DNA of 64,000 bases. Source: an uncultured Clostridia bacterium. Lineage in GTDB: Bacteria; Bacillota; Clostridia; Oscillospirales; UBA644. Below, piece after piece: positions 42,274-52,923 of this stretch (positions are counted from its first letter, which is position 1; each line of letters opens with the position of its first letter). The translations under genes were made by a program, and so were the position numbers. The notes beneath the pieces are model-generated. The model did no database searches and was not told the origin of the DNA. It saw nothing but the letters and a program-made list of their open reading frames with translations. The stretch is taken from assembly GCA_948443805.1 (NCBI GenBank), contig CAOJUB010000006.1, positions 1 to 64,000 on the forward strand. The letters are read 5' to 3'.

Positions 42274-42344
42274 GCTGGCGAGAGGTTTTGGGTTTATTAT
42301 AGAAAAAGACAAACGCAGGCAAAGGCGTTGGATGGGAGAAAGAT

Positions 42345-43589
42345 ATGGCGCAGATTAAAGCCCAGCGGGGAACCAAAGATGTTCTCTGCGGGGAAAGTTA
42401 TAAATGGCAGTATGTGGAGCAGGTTGCTTCGCGGGTAGCAAAAACGTTTGGGTATAAGGAAATTCGGTTTCCCACTTTTGAAGACACCGCGCTTTTTTCC
42501 CGCGGCGTCGGGGAAACTACCGATATTGTACAGAAGGAAATGTATACCTTTCAGGATAAGGGCGGCCGGTCGGTCACGCTTCGTCCCGAGGGTACGGCTT
42601 CGGTTGTCCGCACGCTTTCCGAACACGGCGCCTGGGGCGGACTGCTGCCGGTAAAGGCCTATTACATTATTTCCGCGTTTCGTTATGAAAAACCGCAGGC
42701 CGGCAGGCTTCGTGAGTTTCATCAGTTCGGGGTGGAATGTTTCGGTTCTTCTTCTCCGGCCTCCGATGTGCAGACGATAAAAATCGGCCATACCTTACTG
42801 AAAGAACTGGGAATCCATGCGGTTCTGAATATCAATTCCATTGGTTGTCCGACCTGCCGCGGTGCGTTTCAGGCTGCACTCAAAGAGTATTTTTCGGCCA
42901 GGAAAGAGGAACTTTGCCAGACCTGTAACGACCGTTTGGAGCGGAATCCCATGCGGATTCTCGACTGCAAAAGCCCGGTCTGCAAGGAAATTGCCGCCGG
43001 CGCGCCGTTAATTACGGATTTTCTGTGTGAATCGTGCCGAGGACATTACGAGGCCTTGCAGGAGGGGCTTTCCGAAGCGGGGATTCCTTTTGTAAAAGAT
43101 CCGCATATTGTACGCGGACTGGATTATTATACGAAGACCGTCTTTGAATTTCTGGATCAAAACGGGCTGGCTCTTCTTGCCGGCGGGCGGTATGACGGAC
43201 TGGTCCGGGAAATCGACGGCAAAGCCGAGGTTTGCGGGCTGGGGTTTGCCTCCGGGATCGAACGGCTGATCGGCGCGATGGAAGCGGCGGGACATTCCTT
43301 CGGCGGGGACGCGGTTCCGAAAGTTTTTTTGGCTTCTTTGGGACAGAAAGGCGTTTACGCCGCCGAAAAACTGGCCGACCGGCTGCGCAGAGCCGGGATT
43401 TGGGCGGAGACCGATATTCTCGGCCGTTCTTTAAAGGCTCAGATGAAATACGCCGATAAAATCGGCGCGGAATATGCGGTTGTCCTCGGAGATTCTGAGG
43501 TGGAGAACGAGCGGGCGGTTCTGAAAAGTATGAAAGGCGATTTTTCCGAGGAATTGTCGTTTGAAGAAATTGCGGCCAGATTGGGTTGA
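42345..43589 (+). CDS. hisS: Histidyl-tRNA synthetase
   Basis: RGTKDVLCGESYKWQYVE; RPEGTASVVR; RYEKPQAGRLREFHQFGVECFG; GLDYYTKTVFEF; GGRYDGL. Confidence 0.96.
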   Translation: MAQIKAQRGTKDVLCGESYKWQYVEQVASRVAKTFGYKEIRFPTFEDTALFSRGVGETTDIVQKEMYTFQDKGGRSVTLRPEGTASVVRTLSEHGAWGGLLPVKAYYIISAFRYEKPQAGRLREFHQFGVECFGSSSPASDVQTIKIGHTLLKELGIHAVLNINSIGCPTCRGAFQAALKEYFSARKEELCQTCNDRLERNPMRILDCKSPVCKEIAAGAPLITDFLCESCRGHYEALQEGLSEAGIPFVKDPHIVRGLDYYTKTVFEFLDQNGLALLAGGRYDGLVREIDGKAEVCGLGFASGIERLIGAMEAAGHSFGGDAVPKVFLASLGQKGVYAAEKLADRLRRAGIWAETDILGRSLKAQMKYADKIGAEYAVVLGDSEVENERAVLKSMKGDFSEELSFEEIAARLG

Positions 43590-43642
43590 TTTTACATGAT
43601 TGATAATGCGGATAGAAAACCGATGGGAAAGGAAGACGGAAT

Positions 43643-45412
43643 ATGTTGAACGGAATGAAGAGAAGCGGTTATTGCGGCAATTTCAGGCTTTCCGATGAAG
43701 GCAAAGAAATTGTTGTCTGCGGCTGGGTGCAGCGGCGCAGGGCTTTGGGAGGCCTGATTTTTATCGATTTGCGGGACCGGACCGGTCTTTTGCAGCTGAC
43801 GTTTGACGAGGCCTGCGATAAAGCGCTGTTTGACGAGGCGTATGCGCTGCGCGGCGAGGACGTTATTATGGCCAAAGGGACGGTTCGCCGGAGAGGCACG
43901 GTGAATCCGAAGCTTCCTACCGGAGAGATTGAAGTGCTGGTGTCGGCGCTTTCGGTTTGCGGAAAGGCAGAAACGCCGCCCTTTGAAATTGTGGAAAACT
44001 CCAATGTCAATGAAGAACTCCGGCTTAAATACCGTTATTTGGATTTGCGGCGGCCTGATTTGACTCAAAATATTATTTTCCGCCACAGAGTTGCAAAAAT
44101 TACCCGGGATTTTTTTGATGAAAACGGGTTTCTTGAAATCGAAACGCCGATGCTGATTAAATCCACGCCGGAAGGGGCGCGGGATTATCTGGTTCCAAGC
44201 CGGATTCACAGCGGTTCTTTTTATGCGCTGCCGCAGTCGCCGCAGTTATATAAACAATTGTTGATGCTTTCCGGTTTCGACCGTTATATGCAGATTGCCC
44301 GCTGTTTCCGTGACGAAGATCTTCGTGCCGACCGGCAGCCGGAATTTACGCAGATTGATCTGGAAATGTCGTTTGTGGAAGCGGAGGACGTCATGCAGAT
44401 CGGCGAAGCCTATATCGCGCGCCTCTTTAAAGAAGCGCTCGGGGTGGAAATCCCGCTTCCGCTGCCCCGGCTGACCTATGCCGAAGCGATGGAGCGATAT
44501 GGATCGGATAAGCCGGACACCCGCTACGGTATGGAAATTCAGGATCTTTCCGATCTGGTTGCCGACTGTGATTTTTCTGTGTTTTCTTCCGCGGTAAAAG
44601 ATGGCGGTCGCGTCAGCTGCATTACGGCCAAAAATGCCGTTTCTGCCTTGACCCGTAAAGAGGTTGATAAGCTGACCGATTATGTGAAGGGCATCGGCGG
44701 GAAGGGGCTTGCCTGGATCCGGTACACCGAAGACGGCGTTTCCTCTTCTTTTGCTAAATTTATGACCGATGAGCAGATGGCGGCAATTCTTGCGCGCGCG
44801 CAGGCTGAAAAGGGCGACGTGGTGCTGATTATTGCCGATAAAAAATCGGCCTCTGTTCTTTCTCAGCTGGGGCTTTTGCGGATTGAGACGGCGAAAAAAC
44901 TCGGCTGTATCGGGGAAGGGTTTCATTTTCTGTGGATTACGGAGTTTCCGTTTTTTGAATATGACGAGGATAACGATGCTTATGTCGCCATGCATCATCC
45001 CTTCACCGCGCCGCTGGACGAGTGTCTGGAATATCTGGAGTCCGATCAGTCGAAGGTTCGCGCTAAAGCTTACGATTTGGTTCTGAACGGCGTGGAACTG
45101 TCGAGCGGTTCGATCCGGATTACAGACCCCGTGCTTCAGAAACGGATGTTTGCGCTTCTCGGCCTCAGTGAAGAAGAGGCGTATGAAAAATTCGGATTTT
45201 TGACCGATGCTTTTAAATTCGGCGCGCCGCCGCACGGCGGCATGGGAATCGGGTTGGACCGGCTGGTTATGCAGATGCTTTCGCTGGACAGCCTGCGGGA
45301 TGTTGTTGCGTTTCCGAAGGTTCAGAACGCTTCTGAACTGATGACCGAATGTCCGGCTCCTGTTGACGAAAAACAATTGGATGAACTGCACATCTCTTTG
45401 AAAAAAGATTGA
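43643..45412 (+). CDS. aspS: Aspartyl-tRNA synthetase
   Basis: VCGWVQRRRALGGLIFIDLRDRTGLLQ; class II motifs; GAPPHGGMGIGLDRLVM. Confidence 0.97.
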   Translation: MLNGMKRSGYCGNFRLSDEGKEIVVCGWVQRRRALGGLIFIDLRDRTGLLQLTFDEACDKALFDEAYALRGEDVIMAKGTVRRRGTVNPKLPTGEIEVLVSALSVCGKAETPPFEIVENSNVNEELRLKYRYLDLRRPDLTQNIIFRHRVAKITRDFFDENGFLEIETPMLIKSTPEGARDYLVPSRIHSGSFYALPQSPQLYKQLLMLSGFDRYMQIARCFRDEDLRADRQPEFTQIDLEMSFVEAEDVMQIGEAYIARLFKEALGVEIPLPLPRLTYAEAMERYGSDKPDTRYGMEIQDLSDLVADCDFSVFSSAVKDGGRVSCITAKNAVSALTRKEVDKLTDYVKGIGGKGLAWIRYTEDGVSSSFAKFMTDEQMAAILARAQAEKGDVVLIIADKKSASVLSQLGLLRIETAKKLGCIGEGFHFLWITEFPFFEYDEDNDAYVAMHHPFTAPLDECLEYLESDQSKVRAKAYDLVLNGVELSSGSIRITDPVLQKRMFALLGLSEEEAYEKFGFLTDAFKFGAPPHGGMGIGLDRLVMQMLSLDSLRDVVAFPKVQNASELMTECPAPVDEKQLDELHISLKKD

Positions 45413-45431
45413 TTTTAAAGGATTTACGGGT

Positions 45432-46475
45432 ATGATAAAAGTTTCTGGGCTGACAAAGGCCTACGGGAAAAAAATAGCGGTCAAAGACCTTTCCTTTACC
45501 ATCGGGCAGGGAGAGAGGGTCGGGTTTCTCGGGCCGAACGGCGCGGGAAAAACAACAACAATGAATATGCTGACCGGTTATCTGGCCTCGTCTTACGGTA
45601 AAATTGAAATCGGCGGTTTTGATCTGCTGGAAAACCCTGCCAAGGCAAAACAGTGTATCGGTTATCTTCCGGAAATTCCGCCGTTGTATACGGATATGAC
45701 GGTATGGGAGTATCTTTGTTTTGCGTTTGATCTGAAAAAATGCAGATTCAATAAAAAAGCGCATTTGGAGGAAATTTGTCAGGTTGTTAAACTGGAGGAA
45801 GTTCGCGGACGGCTGATCCGCAATCTTTCCAAAGGTTATAAGCAGAGGGTCGGACTGGCGCAGGCGCTGATCGGCGATCCGCCGATTCTGATTCTGGATG
45901 AACCGACCGTCGGCCTTGATCCGAAGGAAATTGTGGAGATCCGTAACCTGATCCGCCGTTTGGGTTCAACCCGGACCGTTATTTTGTCTTCGCATATTTT
46001 AAGCGAAGTGCAGGCGGTCTGCCAGCGTGTTATGATTCTGAAGGACGGGGAACTGATTCTGGACGCGTCGGCCGAAGAGCTGACGGTTGTTCCTGGTGCG
46101 AACAGCCGGTACGGCGTTCGCCTGACGGCGCCGGAAAATGAAGTGATTCCGGTTTTGAGCCAGCTTTCCGGCGTTGCCCGCGTGGAATATGTCGGGTCGT
46201 ATGAATCCGGAACGGTGGATATTATTCTGGAAGCGGATCAGCGCGTTGATATCCGGAAAATTCTTTTTGAAGAATGTGCTAAGCGCAGTTGGTATATTCT
46301 TATGATTACGCCGCTTGGCATGTCTCTGGAGGATGTTTTCCTTCGTCTGACCGAGCAGGAACCGTCTTCGCCCGCCCTTTCGGAGGAAAAAGAACCGATG
46401 CCGGAAATCTTGCCGGAAAATGCGAAAACAACGGATTCTTCCCGGGAAGACACGCCGGAACAGATGAAAGACTGA
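45432..46475 (+). CDS. ABC transporter ATP-binding protein (GldA-like)
   Basis: GPNGAGKTTTMNMLTGY; NLSKGYKQRVGLAQAL; ILILDEPTVGLDP; Gld-type neighbours. Confidence 0.92.
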   Translation: MIKVSGLTKAYGKKIAVKDLSFTIGQGERVGFLGPNGAGKTTTMNMLTGYLASSYGKIEIGGFDLLENPAKAKQCIGYLPEIPPLYTDMTVWEYLCFAFDLKKCRFNKKAHLEEICQVVKLEEVRGRLIRNLSKGYKQRVGLAQALIGDPPILILDEPTVGLDPKEIVEIRNLIRRLGSTRTVILSSHILSEVQAVCQRVMILKDGELILDASAEELTVVPGANSRYGVRLTAPENEVIPVLSQLSGVARVEYVGSYESGTVDIILEADQRVDIRKILFEECAKRSWYILMITPLGMSLEDVFLRLTEQEPSSPALSEEKEPMPEILPENAKTTDSSREDTPEQMKD

Positions 46476-46533
46476 TGTCTGCCGGTTTTGTTTTGCATTG
46501 CGAGCCGCCTATGCGGCAGAAGGGAAATTTTCT

Positions 46534-47238
46534 ATGTCTGCAGTTTTAAAAAGAGAACTTTCGGCCTATTTTAAAACGCCGGTCGGATATCTGCTGATCG
46601 GAAGCTATGCGCTTTTTTCCGGGTTGATTTTTTATCTTGTTGTGCTTCGGTCGCTGACCAGTTATACCGGCGATTATTTTGGCTTTTGGCTGTTTTTGGC
46701 GGATATTGTGGTGGTCTCTATTTTTTCTATGAAGTTTTTTGCCGAGGATCGGAAAAATAAAACCGATCAGCTTCTGCTGACGTCGCCTGCCAGTTTATAT
46801 GGGATTGTGATAGGAAAATTCCTGGGGGCGTTTTTGGTTTTTGCCGCCGCTTTCTGTGTGAATTTTGTTTATGTCCTGATTCTTGACGCTTTCGGAAACG
46901 TCGATTACGGCATGTTGTTTACAAATGTTCTGGGATCGCTGCTTGTCGCTGCGGTGATGATTGCCGTGGGGCTGCTTGTTTCTTCGCTGACCGAAAGCCA
47001 GATCGGCGCCGCCGGCATTACCTTCGCGCTTCTTTTTATTCCCATGTTGATTGATCTTTTTTCCGGCTTTATGCCGCCGTTTCTCAGGCAGATTGTTTCG
47101 GCGGTTACCATTTATAATTATTACGGCGATTTTAAAAACGGAATGCTGAGCCTTCCCGCCGTTGTGTACTATCTGAGCGTGACGGCGATCCTGTTGTTTC
47201 TGACGGTTCGCTTTACGGAAAAACGCCGCTGGTCCTGA
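46534..47238 (+). CDS. ABC transporter permease (GldF-like)
   Basis: ELSAYFKTPVGYLLIGSYALFSGLIFY; MKFFAEDRKNKTDQLLLTSP. Confidence 0.88.
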   Translation: MSAVLKRELSAYFKTPVGYLLIGSYALFSGLIFYLVVLRSLTSYTGDYFGFWLFLADIVVVSIFSMKFFAEDRKNKTDQLLLTSPASLYGIVIGKFLGAFLVFAAAFCVNFVYVLILDAFGNVDYGMLFTNVLGSLLVAAVMIAVGLLVSSLTESQIGAAGITFALLFIPMLIDLFSGFMPPFLRQIVSAVTIYNYYGDFKNGMLSLPAVVYYLSVTAILLFLTVRFTEKRRWS

Positions 47239-47285
47239 TATAGGGACGTTTCGTTGATTATTTTATGTAAGATTTGGAGATTCTG

Positions 47286-48881
47286 ATGAAAGAAAAAAAA
47301 GAGAACGGAAAAAATAATCTTCCCGATATCGAAAGGCCGGAAATCAAAGCCTATTCTACGGCGCGGGCCGCTGTAAAAAAAGTCCGGTATGCGTCTTTTT
47401 CGGTGGTCTCAATCGCCGTGGCGTTGGCCGCTGTGGTTCTGCTGAATGTTTTGCTTTTTGTTGCGGCCGAAAAAACCGACCTGAAACTGGATCTTTCCGA
47501 AAATAAAGTTTTTACCCTTTCGCAACAGACATTGGCGTTTCTGGAAGAGTTTTCTTCTCTGGGGCAGGAAGCGGAAATCATTATTCTTGGCAGCGAAGCG
47601 GATTTCCGAAGCCGCGCCAATGCAGCGAATGCCGTTTCGGCGTATACCTATATTGTAGAAACGGCCGATAATTATGCAAAAGCCTGTTCGCAGATCAAGG
47701 TTTCCTATGTTGATCCCCGTTATAATCCCGCCTATTTCCGTCAGCGGGGAATTACGCTTTCTTCAGCGGAAGACTCTTCGACGATTATGGTGCTTTATTC
47801 GCCGGTGACAAGGCGGTATCGGCTGGTAGACAGTACCGTTTTCAGCGATATGGAATATGTCGGGCTGGAACGCCGTATGACAGGCGGCCTTGTTTATGCC
47901 ACGAGGGAAAACATTCAGACGATCGGGATTCTTTCCGGCCACGGAGAGATGACCCTTAATCATTTCCAGCTTTTGATGGAGGACAACGGCTATCAGGTCA
48001 AATATCTTACATTGGCGGACTTCTCCGCCGTGCCCGAAGAGTATCAGCTGTTGGTGATCGCACGGCCGGTGCGGCAGTATTCCAGCGGCGATATTGAGAA
48101 AATCGATTCATTTCTTTATCATAACGGCGCTTACGGAAAACACCTGATGGTTTTCGGCGATCTGGATATGTATGAAAATCCGCTGCTGGAGACCTATCTT
48201 TCGGACGAATGGGGGTTGTCGTTCGGGAAAAATGCCGTTTTTGACAATGAAAAAAATGTGTATACGCTGCCCAATGTTTATTATCCGTTCCTGAAGCTGA
48301 ATTATGCAGAGAGTACGATTGCCGGAAATCTGTCTTCCGGCGGATACAGCCAGTATGTGCAGCTGGGAAAAACCCGTCCGGTTGTCCGGGTGTTTGAAAC
48401 GCGGGATGAATATGCAACGTTTCCGCTTGTGGTGTCTTCCGATTCTTCTTTTTCCCGGTTTATTGCAAATACTTCAGTTTCTGTATCGGATTTTTCCGAT
48501 ATCAGAAAGAGCGATACCGACACCGGCGGTCCGTTTGAAATTATGGCGGCAAGCCAGCGGGTTCGCTACGAAGGGTTGACGCAGTTTTCTTCCACTGTTA
48601 TCGCGGCCGGGTCTTCTTCGTTTGTGGAGGATTATTTTGTCTCGAATGTCGACGGATTTACCGAATCGAGCGCCGAGTACATTCTCCGGACGGTAAAATA
48701 TCTTGTCGCAGCTTCCGAAACGATCGATGCCGATATCGTTCCTGCAAAACTCATTGGCGACAGCCTGAATTTTGAAAATAACTATCAGGTCGTCGGCGTT
48801 GTTGCCGGGATTTTGATTGTCATCCCCGCCATCTTTATTCTCTGGGGCTGCCTGGTTTACCGGAGGAGGAAACGCCTGTGA
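47286..48881 (+). CDS. GldG-family (ABC-type uncharacterised transport, auxiliary) protein
   Basis: Single N-terminal TM, DLSENKVFTLSQQT; extracytoplasmic domain; C-terminal TM; follows GldF-like gene. Confidence 0.85.
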   Translation: MKEKKENGKNNLPDIERPEIKAYSTARAAVKKVRYASFSVVSIAVALAAVVLLNVLLFVAAEKTDLKLDLSENKVFTLSQQTLAFLEEFSSLGQEAEIIILGSEADFRSRANAANAVSAYTYIVETADNYAKACSQIKVSYVDPRYNPAYFRQRGITLSSAEDSSTIMVLYSPVTRRYRLVDSTVFSDMEYVGLERRMTGGLVYATRENIQTIGILSGHGEMTLNHFQLLMEDNGYQVKYLTLADFSAVPEEYQLLVIARPVRQYSSGDIEKIDSFLYHNGAYGKHLMVFGDLDMYENPLLETYLSDEWGLSFGKNAVFDNEKNVYTLPNVYYPFLKLNYAESTIAGNLSSGGYSQYVQLGKTRPVVRVFETRDEYATFPLVVSSDSSFSRFIANTSVSVSDFSDIRKSDTDTGGPFEIMAASQRVRYEGLTQFSSTVIAAGSSSFVEDYFVSNVDGFTESSAEYILRTVKYLVAASETIDADIVPAKLIGDSLNFENNYQVVGVVAGILIVIPAIFILWGCLVYRRRKRL

Positions 48882-50344
48882 CAAAAGCGAAAGTGATCGG
48901 TATTCTTATCGGGGTCGCCGTGATCGGCTGCCTTGCCGGCGTGTTTGTCTGGGTTTCCGGGCTGGATTCTGTACAACCGCAGGAACCGGATAACGATTTG
49001 ACACTGACCTATACCAATGAAAACGCCGTTATTTATAAAGGGGAACTCACGCAGGTCGACTATCTGCAGATTGACAATACTTTTGGCAGTTACCGGGTTC
49101 GGAAAAACGAAAACGGGAAAATTGAGATTATCGGCAGGGAACAGGTTCCTCTTTTTCCGTATTCCTCCGAAGCTCTTTATTCGAGCATTTCACAGGTCAA
49201 ATGCCTATCTTTAATTGAAAAAGATGCAAAGCAACTTTCTGATTACGGGCTGGAAAATCCCGGCGCTTCGGTATCCATTGTGGAAAAAGATCAGAAAACG
49301 ACCCGGTTTTTTGTCGGCGATCAGGCGCCGATGTCGGACGGATATTATATTTGCATGGAAAACAGCCGGGATGTCTATCTGGTGGCGAATACCTATGCGG
49401 AACGGTATCTTTCAGAGATGACGTATCTGTATTCGAACGTGCTGACAAAGCAGATTGCCTATGAAAATCTGGCGTCGGTTTCCCTGACCCGGAACGGAGA
49501 GGAAATTTTCATCCGGAAGACCGAAGGCGCCGAGACGTCTTCGATTGAGTTTTCTACGGGGTTTGTGATGGAGCGTCCGATTTTCTGCGGCGCGGAAAAC
49601 ACGGTTTTGCAAACAGCCTGCGATAACCTGAAAAACCTGAAAGCTTCCGGTTTTGCCGCCGATCTTGTGCAGACCGAGGAAGAAAAGGCTCGATACGGAC
49701 TGGATCATGGTGTGAAGGTTGTTCTTACTGCGGCGGCCGATACGTCGTCGGTGATGCTTTCTTCCGGCGAGAAAAATCCGTATTACGGCCTGAGCAATCC
49801 CGACGGAAGCCCGTATATGATTACGTCGACCTATCTTCTCGGTGATGTTTCCGAGGGATTTCGGTATGTGATGTATGACGATTCTCCGGTGGTATATCAG
49901 GTTCCTTCCTCCGCGTTTGATTTTGCCGACAGTGATTTGTATCAGTTTTGTCAGCGGCTTGTCAATTTGAAAGCGCTTTCCGATCTGTCGGCGCTTACCC
50001 TTTCTTTTGACGGAAAAAATTATGTTTTTCAGATTGAACACGGGGAAGAGAACGCGCTTACCGTAACGCATGATTTTTCCCCTGTAGACAGTGAGGCGTT
50101 CCGGAATTTTTATGTGGATCTGGTCAGCCTGACGCATACGGGGATCGGGCAAAAACCAGAAGGCGAACCGCTGCTTTCGGTAACCTATACCGGAACAGAC
50201 GGAAGCATTGACCTGCTGGAACTGATTCCGTATCCGGAAAATCCGCGTAAAGTTTTTATTTCATTGAACGGCCGCGGCGTTTTTGTAACGGCGGCAACGC
50301 AGGCAGAGGCTCTGAAAGCGGCGCTGTTAAAGCTTCTTTCATAA
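48878..50344 (+). CDS. DUF4340 domain-containing protein
   Basis: N-terminal TM then repeated extracytoplasmic segments; last gene of the Gld-like cluster. Confidence 0.75.
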   Translation: MTKAKVIGILIGVAVIGCLAGVFVWVSGLDSVQPQEPDNDLTLTYTNENAVIYKGELTQVDYLQIDNTFGSYRVRKNENGKIEIIGREQVPLFPYSSEALYSSISQVKCLSLIEKDAKQLSDYGLENPGASVSIVEKDQKTTRFFVGDQAPMSDGYYICMENSRDVYLVANTYAERYLSEMTYLYSNVLTKQIAYENLASVSLTRNGEEIFIRKTEGAETSSIEFSTGFVMERPIFCGAENTVLQTACDNLKNLKASGFAADLVQTEEEKARYGLDHGVKVVLTAAADTSSVMLSSGEKNPYYGLSNPDGSPYMITSTYLLGDVSEGFRYVMYDDSPVVYQVPSSAFDFADSDLYQFCQRLVNLKALSDLSALTLSFDGKNYVFQIEHGEENALTVTHDFSPVDSEAFRNFYVDLVSLTHTGIGQKPEGEPLLSVTYTGTDGSIDLLELIPYPENPRKVFISLNGRGVFVTAATQAEALKAALLKLLS

Positions 50345-50420
50345 ATAAGACCGCATTTTGTACAGACAAAAAATTTTGATATAGTTTTAGCCGCCCTGCG
50401 GCGGCAGAATGGAGATTCTC

Positions 50421-52322
50421 ATGAAAATACTGCTCAAAGACGGCTCTTCTCTTGAAGTAGCCGAAGGCGCGTCCGCTTTTGACGCTACCAGACAAATTTC
50501 CGAAGGGCTTGCGCGTGCGGCTCTTGCCTGTGAAATTGACGGAGAGGCAAAAGACCTTTCGTCTCCGCTTCACGAGGGCTGTATGTTGAATATTTTAACT
50601 TTTGACAGCCCCAAAGGCAAAGAGGTTTTCTGGCACACAACCTCGCATATCCTCGCGCATGCCGTAAAACGGTTGTATCCTCAGGCTCTTTTGACGATCG
50701 GACCTGCGATCGACGCCGGATTTTATTATGATATCGACTGCGATGTGGTCTTTACTCCGGAAATCTTGGAAGCCATTCAGGCGGAGATGAAAAAAATTAT
50801 TAAGGAAAATCCGCAGAATAAACGCTTTGTTCTTTCCAAGTCCGATGCGCTTGAAAAAATGAAGGAAAATCCGTACAAAGTGGAGCTGATCGAAAATCTT
50901 GATGAGAACGCGGAAATTTCTTTCTATGAACAGGGCGATTTTACCGATCTCTGCGCCGGCCCGCATCTGTACGACCTTTCCAAGGTAAAAGCGGTGAAAC
51001 TGACTAACTGCACCGGCGCTTACTGGCGCGGCGATGCAAAAAATAAAATGCTGCAGCGGATTTACGGTATTTCCTTTATGAAAGCGGCTGATCTGGACGC
51101 TTACCTGACCGCTCTGGAAGAGGCGAAAAAAAGAGACCACCGGAAACTGGGTAAAGAACTCGGCTTGTTTTTGTTTGCCGAGGAAGGTCCCGGATTCCCG
51201 TTCTTTCTGCCGAAGGGCATGGTGCTGAAAAACACGCTGATTGATTATTGGCGGGAGATTCATACCAAGGCCGGTTATGTGGAGATTTCCACGCCGATTA
51301 TGCTCAATCAGGATCTCTGGCACCGGAGCGGCCACTGGGATCATTATAAAGACAATATGTATACCACGGTGATTGATGAGACGGATTTCGCCCTGAAACC
51401 CATGAACTGCCCCGGCGGTATGCTGGTGTATAAATCGCAGCCGCATTCTTACCGTGACCTGCCGCTTCGCTGCGGGGAACTGGGGTTGGTTCACCGCCAT
51501 GAATTGTCCGGAACGCTGCACGGCCTGATGCGGGTTCGCTGCTTTACGCAGGACGATGCGCATATTTTCATGACGCCGGATCAGATTAAGGATGAAATTA
51601 AAGGTGTTACGGCGTTGATCGACAGCGTTTATTCGCTGTTCGGTTTTCAGTATCATGTGGAGCTTTCCACCATGCCGGAAGACCATATAGGTTCCGATGA
51701 AGACTGGCAGATTGCGACCGACGGCCTTCGTTCAGCGCTGGAAGAAATGGGCAAGCCCTATATCGTCAACGAAGGCGACGGCGCGTTCTACGGCCCGAAG
51801 ATTGATTTTCATCTGGAGGACAGTCTCGGCCGTACCTGGCAGTGCGGTACGATCCAGCTGGATATGCAGATGCCGGAGCGTTTTGATCTGGAATATATCG
51901 GCGCCGATGGCGAAAAGCACCGCCCAGTTATGATTCACCGCGTCTGTTTCGGTTCAATTGAACGCTTTATCGGAATTTTGACCGAGCATTTCGCCGGCGC
52001 GTTTCCGGTATGGCTTTCTCCGGTTCAGGTAAAAATCCTGCCGATCAGCGAAAAGATGCTTTCGTATGCGAAAGAGGTTCAGGCTTCGCTTTCCGAGGCC
52101 GGAATCCGCTGCGAACTGGATGCACGGGGTGAAAAGATCGGATATAAAATCCGCGAAGCCCAGATGGAAAAGGTTCCGTATATGCTGGTTGTCGGCGAAA
52201 AAGAAATGGAAAACAAAACGGTTTCTGTCCGCAGCCGGAAAGAAGGCGACAAGGGCGCAGTTTCCTTTTCCGATTTTATTTCCGGTGTCAAAGCGCAGAT
52301 TGCGTCAAGAGCCTGCGACTGA
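50421..52322 (+). CDS. thrS: Threonyl-tRNA synthetase
   Basis: N-terminal TGS; HTTSHILAHAVKRLYP; GPHLYDLSKVKAVKLTNCTGAYWRGD; SD GGAG precedes ATG 50421. Confidence 0.97.
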   Translation: MKILLKDGSSLEVAEGASAFDATRQISEGLARAALACEIDGEAKDLSSPLHEGCMLNILTFDSPKGKEVFWHTTSHILAHAVKRLYPQALLTIGPAIDAGFYYDIDCDVVFTPEILEAIQAEMKKIIKENPQNKRFVLSKSDALEKMKENPYKVELIENLDENAEISFYEQGDFTDLCAGPHLYDLSKVKAVKLTNCTGAYWRGDAKNKMLQRIYGISFMKAADLDAYLTALEEAKKRDHRKLGKELGLFLFAEEGPGFPFFLPKGMVLKNTLIDYWREIHTKAGYVEISTPIMLNQDLWHRSGHWDHYKDNMYTTVIDETDFALKPMNCPGGMLVYKSQPHSYRDLPLRCGELGLVHRHELSGTLHGLMRVRCFTQDDAHIFMTPDQIKDEIKGVTALIDSVYSLFGFQYHVELSTMPEDHIGSDEDWQIATDGLRSALEEMGKPYIVNEGDGAFYGPKIDFHLEDSLGRTWQCGTIQLDMQMPERFDLEYIGADGEKHRPVMIHRVCFGSIERFIGILTEHFAGAFPVWLSPVQVKILPISEKMLSYAKEVQASLSEAGIRCELDARGEKIGYKIREAQMEKVPYMLVVGEKEMENKTVSVRSRKEGDKGAVSFSDFISGVKAQIASRACD

Positions 52323-52467
52323 TTGTTGTAAATGAAAAGACAGAACCGTTGGTTTTGTTTGTTTGGAATTCCGGTAAGAGGATCGTTTTTTCCTGTTTTA
52401 TTGGTTGGAGGAAAGAATCTTCCGCCGGAATTTCCGGCTTCTGGAAAAGAAATAAAGGAGGCAGCCT

Positions 52468-52884
52468 ATGCATAAAAAAGAGCAGGAAACCCCGGCGGTA
52501 AAAGTGGAAGAAAAGAAGCCTTCGCGATTGGCGGTTTCTCTTGTTCAGCGGTTGATTCTTGCCGTTGTTTTGGGGCTGATTGTCACGGCGCTTTCCGCTT
52601 TTATCCCCATACGGATTGAGAATGCCGCCGCTTTGAACAATCTGCGTTTCGGTTTTCCGTTTCCCTTTGTTTTACAGCGGTATTACGGCGTTCTTTATGA
52701 GGATTGGTTTCCCGGTTATGCGCCGCCGCAGTTTCATGCCGACGCCTGCTATACCACGCTTTCCGCCGGAAATTTCTTTCTTTCCGCCGGAATTAACGCA
52801 GCGGTAATCGCGGCAGTTTTGATCGGTATTTTTCTGCTTCGGCGGAGAATTCATACGGCCAAAGAACCGCTGCCGGAAATATAA
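52468..52884 (+). CDS. Hypothetical membrane protein
   Basis: Two hydrophobic segments; good SD (AAGGAGG). Confidence 0.6.
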   Translation: MHKKEQETPAVKVEEKKPSRLAVSLVQRLILAVVLGLIVTALSAFIPIRIENAAALNNLRFGFPFPFVLQRYYGVLYEDWFPGYAPPQFHADACYTTLSAGNFFLSAGINAAVIAAVLIGIFLLRRRIHTAKEPLPEI

Positions 52885-52923
52885 CGACCGATCGGAACCG
52901 ATGAAAAGGAAAGGAGTCTTTTG

